Shown: positions 47,849 to 59,099, counted from the stretch's first letter. The stretch: DNA of 64,000 nucleotides from Helicobacter sp. 'house sparrow 1' (GCF_900199585.1 NZ_FZQY01000013.1:1-64000); one strand, 5' to 3'. Made by a program: numbers and translations. The notes: generated by a model not told the origin, from the letters alone.

Positions 47849-48259
47849 AAAAACTATATTAACTTCCAACTTTTTATTGACTACAAAATCATGGAATCAA
47901 TTTCTAAATTTATTCATTTTGATTATTCAAATCAGTGTAGTTTATCTAATTTTTAGTGTTTTTTAGAAATGAGGACTTTTTATTTTCTTTTGTTGAATTG
48001 TTCATTGAGTTTTTGGCTATGGTTTTAACCAAGGAATAATATAAGTTTTACTTTAATGTTATAAAAGCAGAGATGATTCAATGGATAGGAAGCGTGAGAA
48101 TAATTGTGTATTAAGAAATGAAAAAAGGGGGTGTGGGAAGATAGGTTTTGTATCTTTTTTTTGAAAAAAGTGCTAGAATAGTCTTGTCGTGTCCTTTGGA
48201 TAAGACTTGAAGAAATCATAGTATCTACAGAAATATTGCGAGGGAGGATAAAAAAACGA
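47849..48259. other. Divergent 411-bp regulatory region before hydA
   Basis: No gene is supported here. It separates the FadL-like gene (-) from hydA (+). It contains the hydA -10 element (48171-48179) and, in the expected 5' untranslated region, a short stem (near 48181-48208) ahead of the GGGAGG ribosome site. AT-rich tracts on the FadL side are compatible with a promoter, but I cannot name one. Confidence 0.5.
48171..48179 (+). promoter_or_regulatory. Extended -10 promoter of hydABCDE
   Basis: TGCTAGAAT fits TGnTAnAAT. The predicted start is near 48186, leaving a leader of about 75 bases before the hydA ATG. Confidence 0.55.
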
Positions 48260-49402
48260 ATGCAGTTATTTGATAAAATTTCTAAGAGATTAGATAGTTT
48301 GATGGAATTACCTACTTGTAAGAAGAGTGAAAGTTTGCAAGAAGAATTGAGCAAGAAAGGTTTTGAAAGGAGGGATTTTGTTAAATGGGCGGGAATGATG
48401 GCAGGTGTTCTCTCTCTACCTGCAAGCTTTACACCCCTTGTTGCAAAAGCAGCCGAGGTTGCTAATCGCTTACCAGTGATTTGGCTTCATATGGCCGAAT
48501 GTACAGGATGTAGTGAGAGTCTTTTGAGGACAGAGGATCCTAGTATTGATTCAATCCTCTTTGATATGATCAATCTTGAGTATCATGAGACTGTTATGGC
48601 AGCTGCTGGATATCAGGCAGAGTTGAATCTTGAGAATGCACTAAAAAAACATAAAGGGAATTATATTTTGATGGTGGAGGGTGGTATTCCTACAGTTGAG
48701 CATTATCTCACGATTGGGATGCATGGGAAAACTGGAGCACAAATATGCAGGGAAGCAGCCGAAGGTGCTGCTGCAATTTTTGCCATTGGGACTTGTTCTT
48801 CTTTTGGAGGAGTCCAAGCTGCATATCCCAATCCAACTTCAGCAACCTCGCTTAGTAAAATAATCAAAAAACCTGTGATTAATGTTCCAGGCTGCCCTCC
48901 AAGCGAAAAAAATATCGTGGGCAATGTTTTGTATTTCTTAATGTTTGGTAGTTTGCCTCCATTGGATGCTTTTGATAGACCAAAATGGGCATATGGACTT
49001 AGAATCCATGATACCTGTGAGAGAAGAGGTAGATTTGATGCAGGAGAGTTTGTTCAACAATTTGGTGATGAGGGAGCACAGAAAGGGTATTGTCTTTATA
49101 AGGTAGGTTGTAAGGGTCCATATACCTTCAATAATTGTTCAAAGCTTAGATTTAATTCCCATACTAGTTGGCCAATTCAAGCTGGTCATGGATGTATTGG
49201 TTGTAGTGAGCCGAATTTTTGGGATACAATGAAACCTTTTGAGGAACCTTTAGCAAATCGGTTGTTTGCTACATCTTATAATGGATTGGGTGCTGATAAA
49301 GTTGCTGATACAATAGGTGGAGTTATTCTAACAGCTACAGCAATTGGTATAGCTGCACATGCAACAATTTCAAGTTTCACAAAAAATAAAACAGAAGAGT
49401 AA
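48260..49402 (+). CDS. hydA: [NiFe] uptake hydrogenase small subunit
   Basis: HydA carries the three iron-sulfur clusters that pass electrons from the NiFe site. The 380-aa product begins with a Tat signal (R37-R38 in RRDFVKW), then the proximal cluster motif ECTGCSESLL and further conserved cysteines (GTCSSFGG, PGCPPSE, CKGPYTFNNC, GCIGCSEP), and ends in a C-terminal membrane anchor (about 345-372). The start is the ATG at 48260 after GGGAGG; a TTG eight codons upstream is less likely. It is the first gene of hydABCDE. Confidence 0.95.
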   Translation: MQLFDKISKRLDSLMELPTCKKSESLQEELSKKGFERRDFVKWAGMMAGVLSLPASFTPLVAKAAEVANRLPVIWLHMAECTGCSESLLRTEDPSIDSILFDMINLEYHETVMAAAGYQAELNLENALKKHKGNYILMVEGGIPTVEHYLTIGMHGKTGAQICREAAEGAAAIFAIGTCSSFGGVQAAYPNPTSATSLSKIIKKPVINVPGCPPSEKNIVGNVLYFLMFGSLPPLDAFDRPKWAYGLRIHDTCERRGRFDAGEFVQQFGDEGAQKGYCLYKVGCKGPYTFNNCSKLRFNSHTSWPIQAGHGCIGCSEPNFWDTMKPFEEPLANRLFATSYNGLGADKVADTIGGVILTATAIGIAAHATISSFTKNKTEE

Positions 49403-49423
49403 ATAAAATAAAAGGAGAGAGTA

Positions 49424-51160
49424 ATGACAAAGAGAATAGTGGTAGATCCTATTACAAGAATTGAGGGACATCTTAGGATAGAGGTGATTGTAGATGAAAA
49501 TAATGTAATTACAGATGCATTTTCTTCATCCACCCTTTTTAGAGGATTGGAGACAATTGTTAAAGGTAGAGATCCTAGAGATGTTGGTTTTATTGTCCAA
49601 AGGATTTGTGGTGTGTGTACTTATAGCCATTATAAGGCAGGGATTTTTGCAGTAGAAAATGCATTGGGAATCGTACCTCCATTTAATGCACAAATGGTTA
49701 GAAGTTTGATGAATATTTCATTGTTTTTACACGACCATGCTGTGCATTTTTATACTTTGCATGGTCTTGATTGGTGTGATATATTATCAGCACTTAAGGC
49801 AGATCCTGCAAAAGCTGCAAAAGAGGCGTTTAAATATGCACAATACCCAATTTGTGCTGGAGAAGATGAACTTAAGGCAGTTCAAAAAAGAGTAGCTGAT
49901 TTTGTAAAACAAGGTGCTCTTGGGCCATTTAGTAATGCATATTGGGGACATAGAACATATCGTTTTACCCCAGAACAAAATCTAATTGTTCTATCGCATT
50001 ATCTAAAACTTCTTGAGATTCAGAGAGAAATTGCAAAAATGATGGCAATTTTTGGTGCCAAACAACCGCATCCTCAAAGTCTTACGGTTGGTGGTGTTAC
50101 TTCTATTATGGATATCTTAGATCCTTCAAGACTTGGAGAGTGGTCTTCAAAATTTGATTTAGTGAGTGATTTTATCCATCGTGCGTATTATGCTGATGTC
50201 TTGATGGCAGCAAAAGCTTTTGGTAATGAACCATCTGTATTAAAGGGATGTGGTGTTAAAAATTTCATTTCTCATGCTGAAATGCAAATAGGAGCAAACG
50301 AGTATCTCTTTAGTAGTGGTATTGTAGTCAATGGCGATTTATCTAAAGTTCTTCCAATTGATGAGAATTTAATTAAAGAGGAGGTAACAAATTCTTGGTA
50401 TAAGTATGAAAATACACAAGAAAAAGCATTGCATCCTTATGAAGGGCAAACAAATCCGGAGTATACAGGTTTTATAGATGGTGAAAGTATCGGAGCAAGT
50501 GGCAAGCAAGAACATACAAAGCTACTTGATATCAATGGTAAGTATTCTTGGATAAAATCACCAAGATATGATGGTATGCCTATGGAAGTTGGACCTTTAG
50601 CATCAGTAGTTGTAGGCCTGGCGGCAAAGAATCCATATATTACCCCAGTTGCTACAAAATTTTTAAAAGATAGTGGTTTGCCTGTTGAAGCATTATTTAG
50701 CACATTGGGAAGAACAGCTGCAAGATGTATTGAAGCTGTTGTAATTTGTGATCATGGTAAAAAAGCCTTTGATGCTTTGGTGGAGAACTTAAAAACTGAT
50801 CAGTCTGTCTGTGCACCTTATGTAATTGATAAAAATAAGGAATATCAAGGAAGATATATCGGTAATGTTCCTAGAGGTATGCTCAGCCATTGGGTAAAGA
50901 TTAAAAATGGTGTTGTGGAAAATTATCAAGCAGTGGTTCCATCTACTTGGAATGCTGGACCTAGAGATCATAGGGGACAAAAAGGTCCTTATGAAACAAG
51001 TCTTATTGGAACTAAGATAGCAGATTTGACACAGCCACTTGAAATCATTAGGACCATACATTCTTTTGATCCTTGTATTGCTTGTGCTGTTCATGTAATG
51101 GATACTAAGGGTAATAAGTTGAGTGAATATAAAGTCGAACCTAGTTTTGCGAGAATATAA
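49424..51160 (+). CDS. hydB: [NiFe] uptake hydrogenase large subunit
   Basis: HydB holds the NiFe active site that oxidises H2. Its four cysteine ligands are visible: C62 and C65 in RICGVC and C551 and C554 in DPCIACAVH. The 21 residues after H557 form the C-terminal extension cleaved off once nickel is inserted, the task of the HydD protease encoded downstream. Length 578 aa is typical of the membrane-bound uptake group. AAAGGAGAG precedes the ATG. Confidence 0.97.
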   Translation: MTKRIVVDPITRIEGHLRIEVIVDENNVITDAFSSSTLFRGLETIVKGRDPRDVGFIVQRICGVCTYSHYKAGIFAVENALGIVPPFNAQMVRSLMNISLFLHDHAVHFYTLHGLDWCDILSALKADPAKAAKEAFKYAQYPICAGEDELKAVQKRVADFVKQGALGPFSNAYWGHRTYRFTPEQNLIVLSHYLKLLEIQREIAKMMAIFGAKQPHPQSLTVGGVTSIMDILDPSRLGEWSSKFDLVSDFIHRAYYADVLMAAKAFGNEPSVLKGCGVKNFISHAEMQIGANEYLFSSGIVVNGDLSKVLPIDENLIKEEVTNSWYKYENTQEKALHPYEGQTNPEYTGFIDGESIGASGKQEHTKLLDINGKYSWIKSPRYDGMPMEVGPLASVVVGLAAKNPYITPVATKFLKDSGLPVEALFSTLGRTAARCIEAVVICDHGKKAFDALVENLKTDQSVCAPYVIDKNKEYQGRYIGNVPRGMLSHWVKIKNGVVENYQAVVPSTWNAGPRDHRGQKGPYETSLIGTKIADLTQPLEIIRTIHSFDPCIACAVHVMDTKGNKLSEYKVEPSFARI

Positions 51161-51175
51161 AAAAAGAGGTAAAAA

Positions 51176-51847
51176 ATGAAAAATACGCAATATAGAGCAT
51201 TGCGAGAGTTTTCTACTCTAGTATGCCTTTTTCATTGGATTAGAGCTTTCTGTATTTTTGCGTTGATTGCAACGGGGTTTTATATTGCCTATCCTTTTTT
51301 GCAACCTAAAGTCAGTCCAGAGCCTACCAATTTTTTACAAGCTTATATTAGAAGCATTCACTTAATTGTAGGTTTTATGTTGATTGGAGTTTCTTTTTTT
51401 AGACTTTATCTTTTTTTGTTTGACAAAAAGAGTTCGCCTGAGAGGGCTTCTATTGTTCAGCTAAAAGAGCCTAAAGTCTGGTTATCAGTAATTGGTTCTT
51501 ATTTGTGGATTAGTAAGCATCCTCATATTAAAGGGGCTTATAATCCATTGCAATTTACCACATATTTTATTTTGGCAGTTTTGGTATTACTTGTTTCTAT
51601 TACAGGAATATCTCTTTATATAAATGTTTATCACGATGGCCTTGGTGGGATGTTGATGCCATTTTTTAAGTGGGTAGAAGTTGTTTGTGGTGGATTGGCA
51701 AATGTTAGAGTTATACATCACATATTAACTTGGGCATTTATAATCTTTATCCCTGTGCATATCTATTTAGCTGTTTGGAATTCAATAAAGTATCCAAATG
51801 GTGGTGTAGATGGCATTGTTAGCGGTATTCGCTATCAAAAATATTAG
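51176..51847 (+). CDS. hydC: Hydrogenase cytochrome b subunit
   Basis: HydC anchors the hydrogenase and passes electrons to the quinone pool (menaquinone in Helicobacter). The 223-aa protein has four to five membrane segments with histidines suited to heme b ligation ([39 protein letters not shown]). It follows hydB by 15 bases and precedes hydD by five. Confidence 0.94.
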   Translation: MKNTQYRALREFSTLVCLFHWIRAFCIFALIATGFYIAYPFLQPKVSPEPTNFLQAYIRSIHLIVGFMLIGVSFFRLYLFLFDKKSSPERASIVQLKEPKVWLSVIGSYLWISKHPHIKGAYNPLQFTTYFILAVLVLLVSITGISLYINVYHDGLGGMLMPFFKWVEVVCGGLANVRVIHHILTWAFIIFIPVHIYLAVWNSIKYPNGGVDGIVSGIRYQKY

Positions 51848-51852
51848 TTTTT

Positions 51853-52398
51853 ATGAAGTTACTTGTTTTAGGAGTGGGGAATATTTTGTTTGGTGATGAG
51901 GGTATTGGTGTTCATCTTTGTAATTATTTAAAAATAAATTACAAATTTGAAACCTCTCATCAGGTTGATTTTATTGATGGTGGGACATTAGCCCAAGCCC
52001 TTATTCCACTTATTACCTCTTATGATGAAGTTTTAATATTAGATTGTGTAGATGTAGAGGATGCTGAAGTTGGCTCAGTCTATTTTTTTCCATTTGATAA
52101 GGTGCCAAATGTTATCACTTGGGCTGGTAGTGCTCATGAAGTTGAAATGTTACAAACACTGCGACTCATTCAAGCAATGGGTGATTTGCCTCCTGTGAGT
52201 ATCGTTGGTGTGATTCCTTATGTGATTGGAGAGGATACCACTTTTGATTTATCTCAATCTGTTTTAGAAGGTGCAAAGGTTATGGAAAAGATTGTTTTAG
52301 AATTTTTGGCAAATAGGGGTATAGAGGCTAAAAAAGTAAGAGAACTTGATTTGCAATTTGTGGCAAATCATTCTTTTAGAGGTGTAGATGATCTTTGA
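51853..52398 (+). CDS. hydD: Hydrogenase maturation endopeptidase
   Basis: HydD cleaves the C-terminal extension of the large subunit after nickel is loaded. In 181 aa the family start LGVGNILFGDEGIGVHL with the nickel-binding acidic residue, the conserved DGGT motif, and the central AGSAHEVEM histidine are present. It overlaps hydE by 11 bases. Confidence 0.93.
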   Translation: MKLLVLGVGNILFGDEGIGVHLCNYLKINYKFETSHQVDFIDGGTLAQALIPLITSYDEVLILDCVDVEDAEVGSVYFFPFDKVPNVITWAGSAHEVEMLQTLRLIQAMGDLPPVSIVGVIPYVIGEDTTFDLSQSVLEGAKVMEKIVLEFLANRGIEAKKVRELDLQFVANHSFRGVDDL

Positions 52399-53944
52399 TT
52401 TCACCTTTTCTTTTCTTGATGATTTTAACATTCTTAGGGATATTCTTAAATATCAAGCTATAGATTCTAAGATTTGCTTCAAAGAAAAAATATTTAAGGA
52501 AGAGAATTCTTATGTTTTTTCTATTAAAGCTACAGAAGAAGAGATGCAGGACTTTGCACAAAAAATTTCTCTAAAAATTCCCTTGTCAATCAATTTTAAA
52601 TTTAAAAGTTTGGAAGTATCTCAAGATGATGAAGAGGAATTTCAAGAGACATTGGAAGCTTCAAGAGATATTCTTGATGCCTATAAGATTGGAAGCATTA
52701 TTCAAAATCAAGATATTAATGAGGTAAAAAAATGGTTGCATGACCCAAAATTTTATAACCTAGGAGCTTTGGATGACTTTGATTCATCTTTTGAAGTTAT
52801 TGTTCAAAAACTTTTAGAAAAAGAAAAAATTTTGATTAATAATTCTAGGGGCAAGCTTTTAATTTCTTTGGAAAAAATAAGTAATCAAGCTATATTTTGG
52901 GATATTGATGCTCTAAAAACTTTTTTACGGGTAGATGATTATCAGATACAAGCACTTGCAAGCTATGAAAAACCAAGTATGATGCTTTGCCCCAAAGAAG
53001 TCTTTGTCAAGGAGTTTGATTCAGAGTTTTTAGAGTGTATGTTACCCTATGATTTATTTTTAGGAGTTTTGGGTAAAAAATGCTTGCAAAATAACATTAG
53101 TTATGTATTTACTAGTTTTGCTCAAGAAGATATTGATATTAAGACAAGTGTTGTATACAAGCAAGAAGTACCTATAATGGAACAAGTTACTGTAAGTAAA
53201 AATGGTTCCATTTTATTTCGAGATGGTAAAAAGGTTGGGAGTTTTCCTAAATTTATCAGTACTTATAGTAAGGAATTAGATTGTGTAGAAAATCAAAGAT
53301 TGATTGTTTGTATAAGTAAAGACAATCCTTTGTTTTTTTGGATAAAAGACAGGAATGGATATAAGAATACAATTCAACTAGATTTTGAGCTTAATCCAAG
53401 ATTATTGTTGATGATGATACGAGAGTATGAAAGTGGAGACAGACTTATTGAAAACTTCAAGAAGACTTTTTTGTTCTTGGATGAGAAATTAGAAAAAATT
53501 GATGATAGAAGTAGAAAAACGCAAAATATATTTGAATTGTTTTCTGTAATAGGATTTATTTTAGGTTATGCTGATACACTAGATTCTCAAATCATTTTAC
53601 AGAATGCTAGAAAATATCTTAGAGATAAGGGTCCGCGTATTGATTTTAAACTTTTAAAGCTTGATGATGGAATCATAAAATTGGACTATCCAAGAATTTT
53701 ACGATCTTGTATGAGTTTTAGGTTGGCTGGGGTTGATGATGCAACTTTGAGTTATGGTATTTTGGATTCTATGGGTGAGTTTTATTGTAATTTTATACAG
53801 GACTTATATATTAATTTTTCCTTAAAAAAAGTTTTGGTTTTTGGTAATGCACTTGAAGAAAAAATAATATTAGATAAGATTTTGTCCAATATGCCTAGAG
53901 ATATTGACTTGGTTTTACCAAAGAAAGGTTTCTTGGATTATTAA
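52388..53944 (+). CDS. hydE: HydE, epsilonproteobacterial hydrogenase accessory protein
   Basis: This 518-aa protein lies last in the hydrogenase operon, as HP0635 (hydE) does in H. pylori. It was reported to be needed for hydrogenase activity in Helicobacter and Wolinella (from memory). I see no signal peptide, no membrane segment and no known cofactor motif; the C-terminal third ([22 protein letters not shown]) recalls HypF-like ends only faintly. It is unrelated to the radical-SAM HydE of [FeFe] hydrogenases despite the name. Its start overlaps hydD and its end runs up to panD. Confidence 0.7.
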   Translation: MIFDFTFSFLDDFNILRDILKYQAIDSKICFKEKIFKEENSYVFSIKATEEEMQDFAQKISLKIPLSINFKFKSLEVSQDDEEEFQETLEASRDILDAYKIGSIIQNQDINEVKKWLHDPKFYNLGALDDFDSSFEVIVQKLLEKEKILINNSRGKLLISLEKISNQAIFWDIDALKTFLRVDDYQIQALASYEKPSMMLCPKEVFVKEFDSEFLECMLPYDLFLGVLGKKCLQNNISYVFTSFAQEDIDIKTSVVYKQEVPIMEQVTVSKNGSILFRDGKKVGSFPKFISTYSKELDCVENQRLIVCISKDNPLFFWIKDRNGYKNTIQLDFELNPRLLLMMIREYESGDRLIENFKKTFLFLDEKLEKIDDRSRKTQNIFELFSVIGFILGYADTLDSQIILQNARKYLRDKGPRIDFKLLKLDDGIIKLDYPRILRSCMSFRLAGVDDATLSYGILDSMGEFYCNFIQDLYINFSLKKVLVFGNALEEKIILDKILSNMPRDIDLVLPKKGFLDY

Positions 53945-53981
53945 TATTTTTGATACAATCCAGAAAAAAAACGGGGTTAAA

Positions 53982-54344
53982 ATGCAAGTAGAGATGCTTT
54001 ATAGTAAGATACATCGTGCAAGAGTTACAGATGCGAATCTTGATTATGTTGGATCTATCACAATTAGTAGAGATTTGGCTAAGTCAGCAGGACTTTTAGA
54101 GGGTATGAAAGTAGATGTTTTAAACATTAATAATGGCGAGCGCTTCACAACTTATGTAATTGTTTGTGATAAGGAGGGGGAAATTTGTATCAATGGTGCT
54201 GCGGCAAGAAAAGTAGCAATCAATGATATTGTGATTATAGCAGCTTATGCAAGCTATACTTTAGAAGAATTAAAGGATTATAAGCCGACAATTGTGGTAG
54301 TAAATACTGATAATAAAATTGAAGCAATAAAATATGAGGTGTAG
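53982..54344 (+). CDS. panD: Aspartate 1-decarboxylase
   Basis: PanD makes beta-alanine for coenzyme A synthesis and self-cleaves to form a pyruvoyl group. The 120-aa product has the processing site at G24-S25 (YVGSITIS) and the NGAAARKV segment. The start is the ATG at 53982 with GGGG upstream; a longer reading into hydE (from 53904) is only an extension of the frame. It is followed four bases later by ybaB, as in H. pylori HP0034-HP0035. Confidence 0.96.
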   Translation: MQVEMLYSKIHRARVTDANLDYVGSITISRDLAKSAGLLEGMKVDVLNINNGERFTTYVIVCDKEGEICINGAAARKVAINDIVIIAAYASYTLEELKDYKPTIVVVNTDNKIEAIKYEV

Positions 54345-54347
54345 ATA

Positions 54348-54647
54348 ATGTTTGATGTTGAGGGTTTGAAAAATATTTTTGGTGGAATGCAAAAAGAAGT
54401 TGAAGATTTGCAAGAGAAGGCCAAGAGTATAGTTTTAAGTGCAAAGAGTGGTGGTGGTTTAGTTAGCGTAAGCATCAATGGAGCTGGAGAGCTTATAGAT
54501 TTGAGTATAGATGATAGTTTACTAGAAGATAAAGAGTCTTTGCAGATTTTATTGATGAGTGCTTTAAATGATGCTTATAGAAGTGTTGAAGAAAATAAAA
54601 AAAATATGGCACTGAATCTTTTAGGGGGTATGAAACCCTTTGCTTAA
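54348..54647 (+). CDS. ybaB: YbaB/EbfC nucleoid-associated protein
   Basis: This 99-aa dimeric DNA-binding protein has the family middle [21 protein letters not shown] and the expected helical ends. It fits the small YbaB group usually found with recR/dnaX but located next to panD in Helicobacter. It overlaps the TTG of the downstream gene by eight bases. Confidence 0.9.
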   Translation: MFDVEGLKNIFGGMQKEVEDLQEKAKSIVLSAKSGGGLVSVSINGAGELIDLSIDDSLLEDKESLQILLMSALNDAYRSVEENKKNMALNLLGGMKPFA

Positions 54648-55683
54648 GATACCTTTTTATTCTTTTATTATTTTTCTTCCTTTTTCTTTATTATTTGGGA
54701 TGAATTTTTCTTTTTGTCAGAAGCACTACCAGCAGGTGGTGTGGAAAGTAAAAGACATAGATTCAGTCCCAATTTTATACCAGGATAAGGTGTATTATGT
54801 TGCCTATTCTAAAAAACCTTTGATTAGTGAATATGTATTAAGATCTGATCCTTTTATTGGACTTTATCTAATTGATGCAAAAAAGAATCCCAAAGGTTAT
54901 GTTCTAAGAGATTTAGAAAAAAAACCTCAAGATATTCAGATTGCTATCATTGGAAGCAAGGGATCAAAAGAAGCTAAAGTCTTGCAAATGCAAGAGGGTT
55001 TTTTAAAATATGGAAAACTAAATCAAATTATTGAGCCAAATGCAGTACTTGGAGATATATGCTATCAAATTTATGGTATTGGTGCAGATAATGGTTTTAT
55101 TGATAAAAAATATCTTGAAAGATTTTTATCTCAAGATGAGGCTTATTATGGGGATATAGGAATAAGGTTAGATAAAAATAGGGTTAGAGAGATTGATCCG
55201 TTTTTTAAAAACAATCCTTTTAAACCTAGGGATATTATCATTCAAATCAATGATAATAAGATCACAGAAAAAACAAATGTAGAATGGATTGTTGCCAACC
55301 TAGCCTATGAAAGTAAAGCAAGTGTTAGTGTTTTAAGACTGGAAAATGGGAAGAGTGTAACAAAAACTTTTAAAGTAGTTGTAAAGAAGCTTTTTGGTGG
55401 CTATTTACTACAAGATACTTTTTTTGAAAGTCAAGGAATAAAGATTGATAAAGATTTAGTGATAAAGCGTTTAAGTAAAAATTTGAATAATGGACTTGAA
55501 AACCTCAAAAGAGGAGATAGGATCTTGTGGATCCATAAACAAGATCCACGAAAGCTTGAAGGGGAAATTTTTTCAAATTTAAGAAAAGTACTTTCAGATA
55601 CTTATACAGAATATGGTTTTATTGAAATGCTTATCAGTAGAAATGGCTTTCAATTTAGTTTAAAAATTCATCCTAATAATTGA
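54640..55683 (+). CDS. Exported PDZ-domain protein of unknown function
   Basis: The 347-aa product has an N-terminal signal peptide (about 1-25) and a PDZ-like domain at about 170-245 ([23 protein letters not shown]). A second region near 250-345 may be another degenerate PDZ fold. No protease domain is seen, so it is more likely a scaffold or binding protein than a DegP-type protease. The start is a TTG at 54640 with AGGGGG upstream. H. pylori HP0036 is in the same position after ybaB. Confidence 0.6.
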   Translation: MLKIPFYSFIIFLPFSLLFGMNFSFCQKHYQQVVWKVKDIDSVPILYQDKVYYVAYSKKPLISEYVLRSDPFIGLYLIDAKKNPKGYVLRDLEKKPQDIQIAIIGSKGSKEAKVLQMQEGFLKYGKLNQIIEPNAVLGDICYQIYGIGADNGFIDKKYLERFLSQDEAYYGDIGIRLDKNRVREIDPFFKNNPFKPRDIIIQINDNKITEKTNVEWIVANLAYESKASVSVLRLENGKSVTKTFKVVVKKLFGGYLLQDTFFESQGIKIDKDLVIKRLSKNLNNGLENLKRGDRILWIHKQDPRKLEGEIFSNLRKVLSDTYTEYGFIEMLISRNGFQFSLKIHPNN

Positions 55684-55690
55684 GGTTTTA

Positions 55691-56542
55691 ATGTTTTTAC
55701 AAGAATTTGAGGAGTTTTTAAGGCAACAAGAACCAAAGCTAGAGGGTTTTCATCCTAACCTACAGAAAGCATTTTGGGAGATGCTTTTAAATGGAGGTAA
55801 GAGATTTAGACCAGCATTATTGTTAAGTGTTGTAGATGCATATACTCCAACTTTAATGAAAAATGCCTTTTTACCTGCCTTGGCCTTAGAATGTTTGCAT
55901 ACTTATTCTTTAATTCATGATGATTTGCCTAGTATGGATAATGCAGATTTAAGAAGGTTGCATCCAACTTTACATAAAAGCTATGATGAAGCAACAGCAA
56001 TTTTAATAGGAGATGCATTAAATACTTATAGTTTTTATCTGCTCTCACAAGCAAGATTAGATCCTAAAGTAAAAATTTGTTTGATAGAGGCTTTGGCTTA
56101 TAATGGTGGAATTAATGGCATGGTTTTGGGACAGGCTTTAGATTGTTACTTTGAAAATCAGCAACTTTCATTAGATAAACTTTGTTTTATACACTTAAAT
56201 AAAACCGCAAAGCTCATTGCCACAAGTTTGAAAATGGGGGCAATTATTGCAGATTTATCCCAAAAGGAAATACAAGATTTTTATGATTTTGGATTAAAAT
56301 TGGGAGTGTATTTTCAGATACGCGATGATATCATTGATTCCACTCTTACAGATCAAGAAGCGGGTAAGACTACACAAAATGATAGTAATAAGAATAGCTA
56401 TGTGAATTTACTAGGGCTTGATGGAGCGCGAAGAGAAGCTCAAAAAATTAAAGAAGAAATTTTGGCAATGTTAGAAAAGTTTGATATCAGGTTGCAAGAA
56501 AAACTTTTAATCTTGTTGAGTAAATATTTTGAGGAAAAATAA
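55691..56542 (+). CDS. ispA: Farnesyl diphosphate synthase
   Basis: This enzyme adds IPP units to make farnesyl diphosphate. The 283-aa protein has both aspartate-rich motifs: DDLPSMDNADLRR and DDIIDSTL. It also has GGKRFRPAL near the N-terminus. The one-base overlap with surE (TAATG) gives the H. pylori HP0929-HP0930 pair. Confidence 0.95.
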   Translation: MFLQEFEEFLRQQEPKLEGFHPNLQKAFWEMLLNGGKRFRPALLLSVVDAYTPTLMKNAFLPALALECLHTYSLIHDDLPSMDNADLRRLHPTLHKSYDEATAILIGDALNTYSFYLLSQARLDPKVKICLIEALAYNGGINGMVLGQALDCYFENQQLSLDKLCFIHLNKTAKLIATSLKMGAIIADLSQKEIQDFYDFGLKLGVYFQIRDDIIDSTLTDQEAGKTTQNDSNKNSYVNLLGLDGARREAQKIKEEILAMLEKFDIRLQEKLLILLSKYFEEK

Positions 56543-57324
56543 TGAAAAAAATTTTATTAACAAATGATGATGGTTTTGATTCTAAGGGCTTATTAAGTTT
56601 AAAAGAAGCGCTAAGTGATATTGCACAAGTTTTAATTGTGGCACCTGCTAGCGAAAAATCTGCCTGTGGCCATAGTCTTTGTCTCACAAAGCCTTTAAAA
56701 TTTGTCAAGGTAGATGATGATTTTTATAAGCTTGATGATGGAAGCCCCACAGACTGTATTTATCTTGCAATGAATGCAATTTATAAAGATGGGCAAAAGC
56801 CTGATCTTATTATTTCAGGGATTAATTTAGGGTCTAATATGGGAGAGGATGTTACATACTCTGGAACTGCTGCGGGAGCTATTGAGGGAGTAATACAAGG
56901 AATTCCATCTTTAGCAATTTCACAAATACTAAAAGATAAAAATTTAGCTCAAGAGTTTGATTTTGCTCTTGCAAAAAAAGTAATTAGGGAAATTGTTTTA
57001 AAGATTTTTGAAAATAAGTTCCCGCTAGGTGATCGAAAATTCCTAAATATTAATGTTCCACAAATTAGTATTAAAGATTTTAAGGGTTATAAAGTTACTC
57101 AAAAAGGCTACCGTCTCTATGCAAACAATGCACATTTAAACAGGGATCCCAGGGGTAATGAGTATTATTGGATTGGATTGCAGCCACTTGCTTGGAAAGA
57201 TAGAGAAGGTATTGTTTCTGATTTTAATGCTACAAAGCAAGGTTATGTTTCAATTACTCCTATTACAATCAATATGACAAGCTATGAAGATATGGATGTA
57301 ATAGAAAAATGGTTGATAAATTAA
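56542..57324 (+). CDS. surE: 5'-nucleotidase SurE
   Basis: SurE is a metal-dependent nucleotidase linked to stationary-phase survival. The 260-aa product has the metal motif NDDGFDSKGL at the N-terminus, the DGSPTDCIYLA segment and GINLGSNMGEDVTYSGTA. It overlaps yejA by 16 bases. Confidence 0.96.
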   Translation: MKKILLTNDDGFDSKGLLSLKEALSDIAQVLIVAPASEKSACGHSLCLTKPLKFVKVDDDFYKLDDGSPTDCIYLAMNAIYKDGQKPDLIISGINLGSNMGEDVTYSGTAAGAIEGVIQGIPSLAISQILKDKNLAQEFDFALAKKVIREIVLKIFENKFPLGDRKFLNINVPQISIKDFKGYKVTQKGYRLYANNAHLNRDPRGNEYYWIGLQPLAWKDREGIVSDFNATKQGYVSITPITINMTSYEDMDVIEKWLIN

Positions 57325-59099
57325 AGCCTTTTTTCTATTTTTATTTTTTTTGCTTTTGTATTGTTTTTGCTAAGCCCTTTATTGCATTAGATGGAGAAGT
57401 AAAATATAAGGATTTAAAACATTTTGATTATGTAAATATAAATGCAAAACAAGGGGGAGTTTTTAGGAATTATGAGATAGGTAGTTTTGATAGTCTTAAT
57501 CCCTTTATATTAAAAGGGAATCCAGCACAAGGGTTAGAGTTAATTTATGACACTTTGATGGTTCAAAGCCTTGATGAGCCTTATAGCCAATATGGACTTA
57601 TTGCTGATAATATCCAAGTTGCTGATGATCATTTTTCAGTAATTTTTCACATTAATCCCTTAGCTAGATTTAATGATGGGGTGAGGGTAACTGCACAGGA
57701 TGTAAAATTTAGTTTTGATACTTTAATGCAAAAGGGTTCAATTATTTTTTCTCAATATTATGCAGATGTAAAAGAGGCTAAAGTTTTAGATTCTCAAAAT
57801 ATACAGTTTGTATTTAAAACAAATCAAAATAAAGAATTGCCTTTGATTTTAGGACAACTGCAAATATTACCCAAACATTTTTATATAAAAAATCAAGTTA
57901 ATACATTTGGTGATAATGTTTTGCAAAAACCACTGGGTAGCGGTCCTTATTCTGTGGAAAGTTTTGATATAGGTAAAAAAATTATTTTTAAAAAAAATAA
58001 AGATTATTGGGCAAAGGATTTACCGGTAGTAAAGGGTTTTTTTAATTTTGATAAAGTGGTTTTTGATTACTATAAAGATGAGAGTGTTGCTCTTAAGGCC
58101 TTTTTAAAAGGGGATTATGATTGGCGGATTGAAACAACGGCAAAAATTTGGGCCAGGGGTTATGTAGGAAAAGATGTTAGAGAGAATAGGATTCATAAGG
58201 TGATGATAAAACATATGCTTCCTAGTGGAATGCAGGGGTTTTTTATGAATGCCAGAAAAGAGTTTTTCAAAAATCCCCTAGTTAGAGAAGCTTTGCTTTA
58301 TGCTTTTGATGGGGAATGGAGCAATAAAAATTTATTTTTTTCTCAATATAGTAGAACTCTTAGTTTTTTTAATAATTCAATTTATGCGATGAAGGGAAAA
58401 ATTACGCAAGAAGAATTAAAGATTTTAGAACCCTATCAAGATCTGATTGCAAAAAAATATCCTCGGCTATTAAAAGAGGAATTTATTATTCCTAAGACTG
58501 CAGGTGATGGTTATTCTAAAAGAGAGAATCTTAAATATGCGCAAGAGTTACTTAAAAAAGCAGGTTATGAAATAAAAGATTTTCATCTTGTTGATTCTAA
58601 AACAAAAAAACCTTTTGTCTTTACACTAACTTTAGAAAATCCAGCATTTGAAAGATTGGCACTTGCATATGCAAAGAATTTGGAAATTTTAGGGATTAAG
58701 ATGAAGATAGAGATTGTAGATTCAAGTCGTTATAACACCCTTGTGAGGAACTTTAATTATGACATGATAGTTGGAATCATTGGCCAGTCTTTATTTCCAG
58801 GCAACGAACAACTTTATTACTGGAGTTCTAAGAGTGCGGATACAAAGGGTAGTAGAAACTATGCAGGAATTAAGGATGAAATCGTTGATGACCTTATAGC
58901 AAGATTAATCAAATCAAAAAATAAACAAGAGCAGATTGCCATTACTAAATCTCTTGATAGGGTTTTATCTTGGGGTTTTTATGTAATTCCTCATTTTTAT
59001 TTACCCTATTATCGTATCGCATATTGGGATAGAATTAAAATGCCAAGCAATTCGCCACTTTATGGTTTTACCCCTTATGTATGGTGGATAGAAGAATAA
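57309..59099 (+). CDS. yejA: YejA-like peptide-binding protein of an ABC transporter
   Basis: This 596-aa periplasmic binding protein of the SBP_bac_5 family has a signal peptide at about 1-21 and features of the YejA branch, which serves microcin C-like and oligopeptide uptake: [19 protein letters not shown] and [13 protein letters not shown]. It is directly followed by a YejB-type permease, with an overlap of one base. Corresponds to H. pylori HP1252 (OppA). Confidence 0.85.
   Translation: MVDKLKPFFYFYFFCFCIVFAKPFIALDGEVKYKDLKHFDYVNINAKQGGVFRNYEIGSFDSLNPFILKGNPAQGLELIYDTLMVQSLDEPYSQYGLIADNIQVADDHFSVIFHINPLARFNDGVRVTAQDVKFSFDTLMQKGSIIFSQYYADVKEAKVLDSQNIQFVFKTNQNKELPLILGQLQILPKHFYIKNQVNTFGDNVLQKPLGSGPYSVESFDIGKKIIFKKNKDYWAKDLPVVKGFFNFDKVVFDYYKDESVALKAFLKGDYDWRIETTAKIWARGYVGKDVRENRIHKVMIKHMLPSGMQGFFMNARKEFFKNPLVREALLYAFDGEWSNKNLFFSQYSRTLSFFNNSIYAMKGKITQEELKILEPYQDLIAKKYPRLLKEEFIIPKTAGDGYSKRENLKYAQELLKKAGYEIKDFHLVDSKTKKPFVFTLTLENPAFERLALAYAKNLEILGIKMKIEIVDSSRYNTLVRNFNYDMIVGIIGQSLFPGNEQLYYWSSKSADTKGSRNYAGIKDEIVDDLIARLIKSKNKQEQIAITKSLDRVLSWGFYVIPHFYLPYYRIAYWDRIKMPSNSPLYGFTPYVWWIEE

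Noticed and set aside
47915-47935. TTCAAAT-containing stretch resembling a tRNA T-loop
   Set aside because: The T stem is only four pairs and there are no acceptor or anticodon arms around it.
53904-53981. N-terminal extension of panD into hydE
   Set aside because: The 26 extra codons overlap hydE, and the conserved PanD start with its ribosome site is at 53982.
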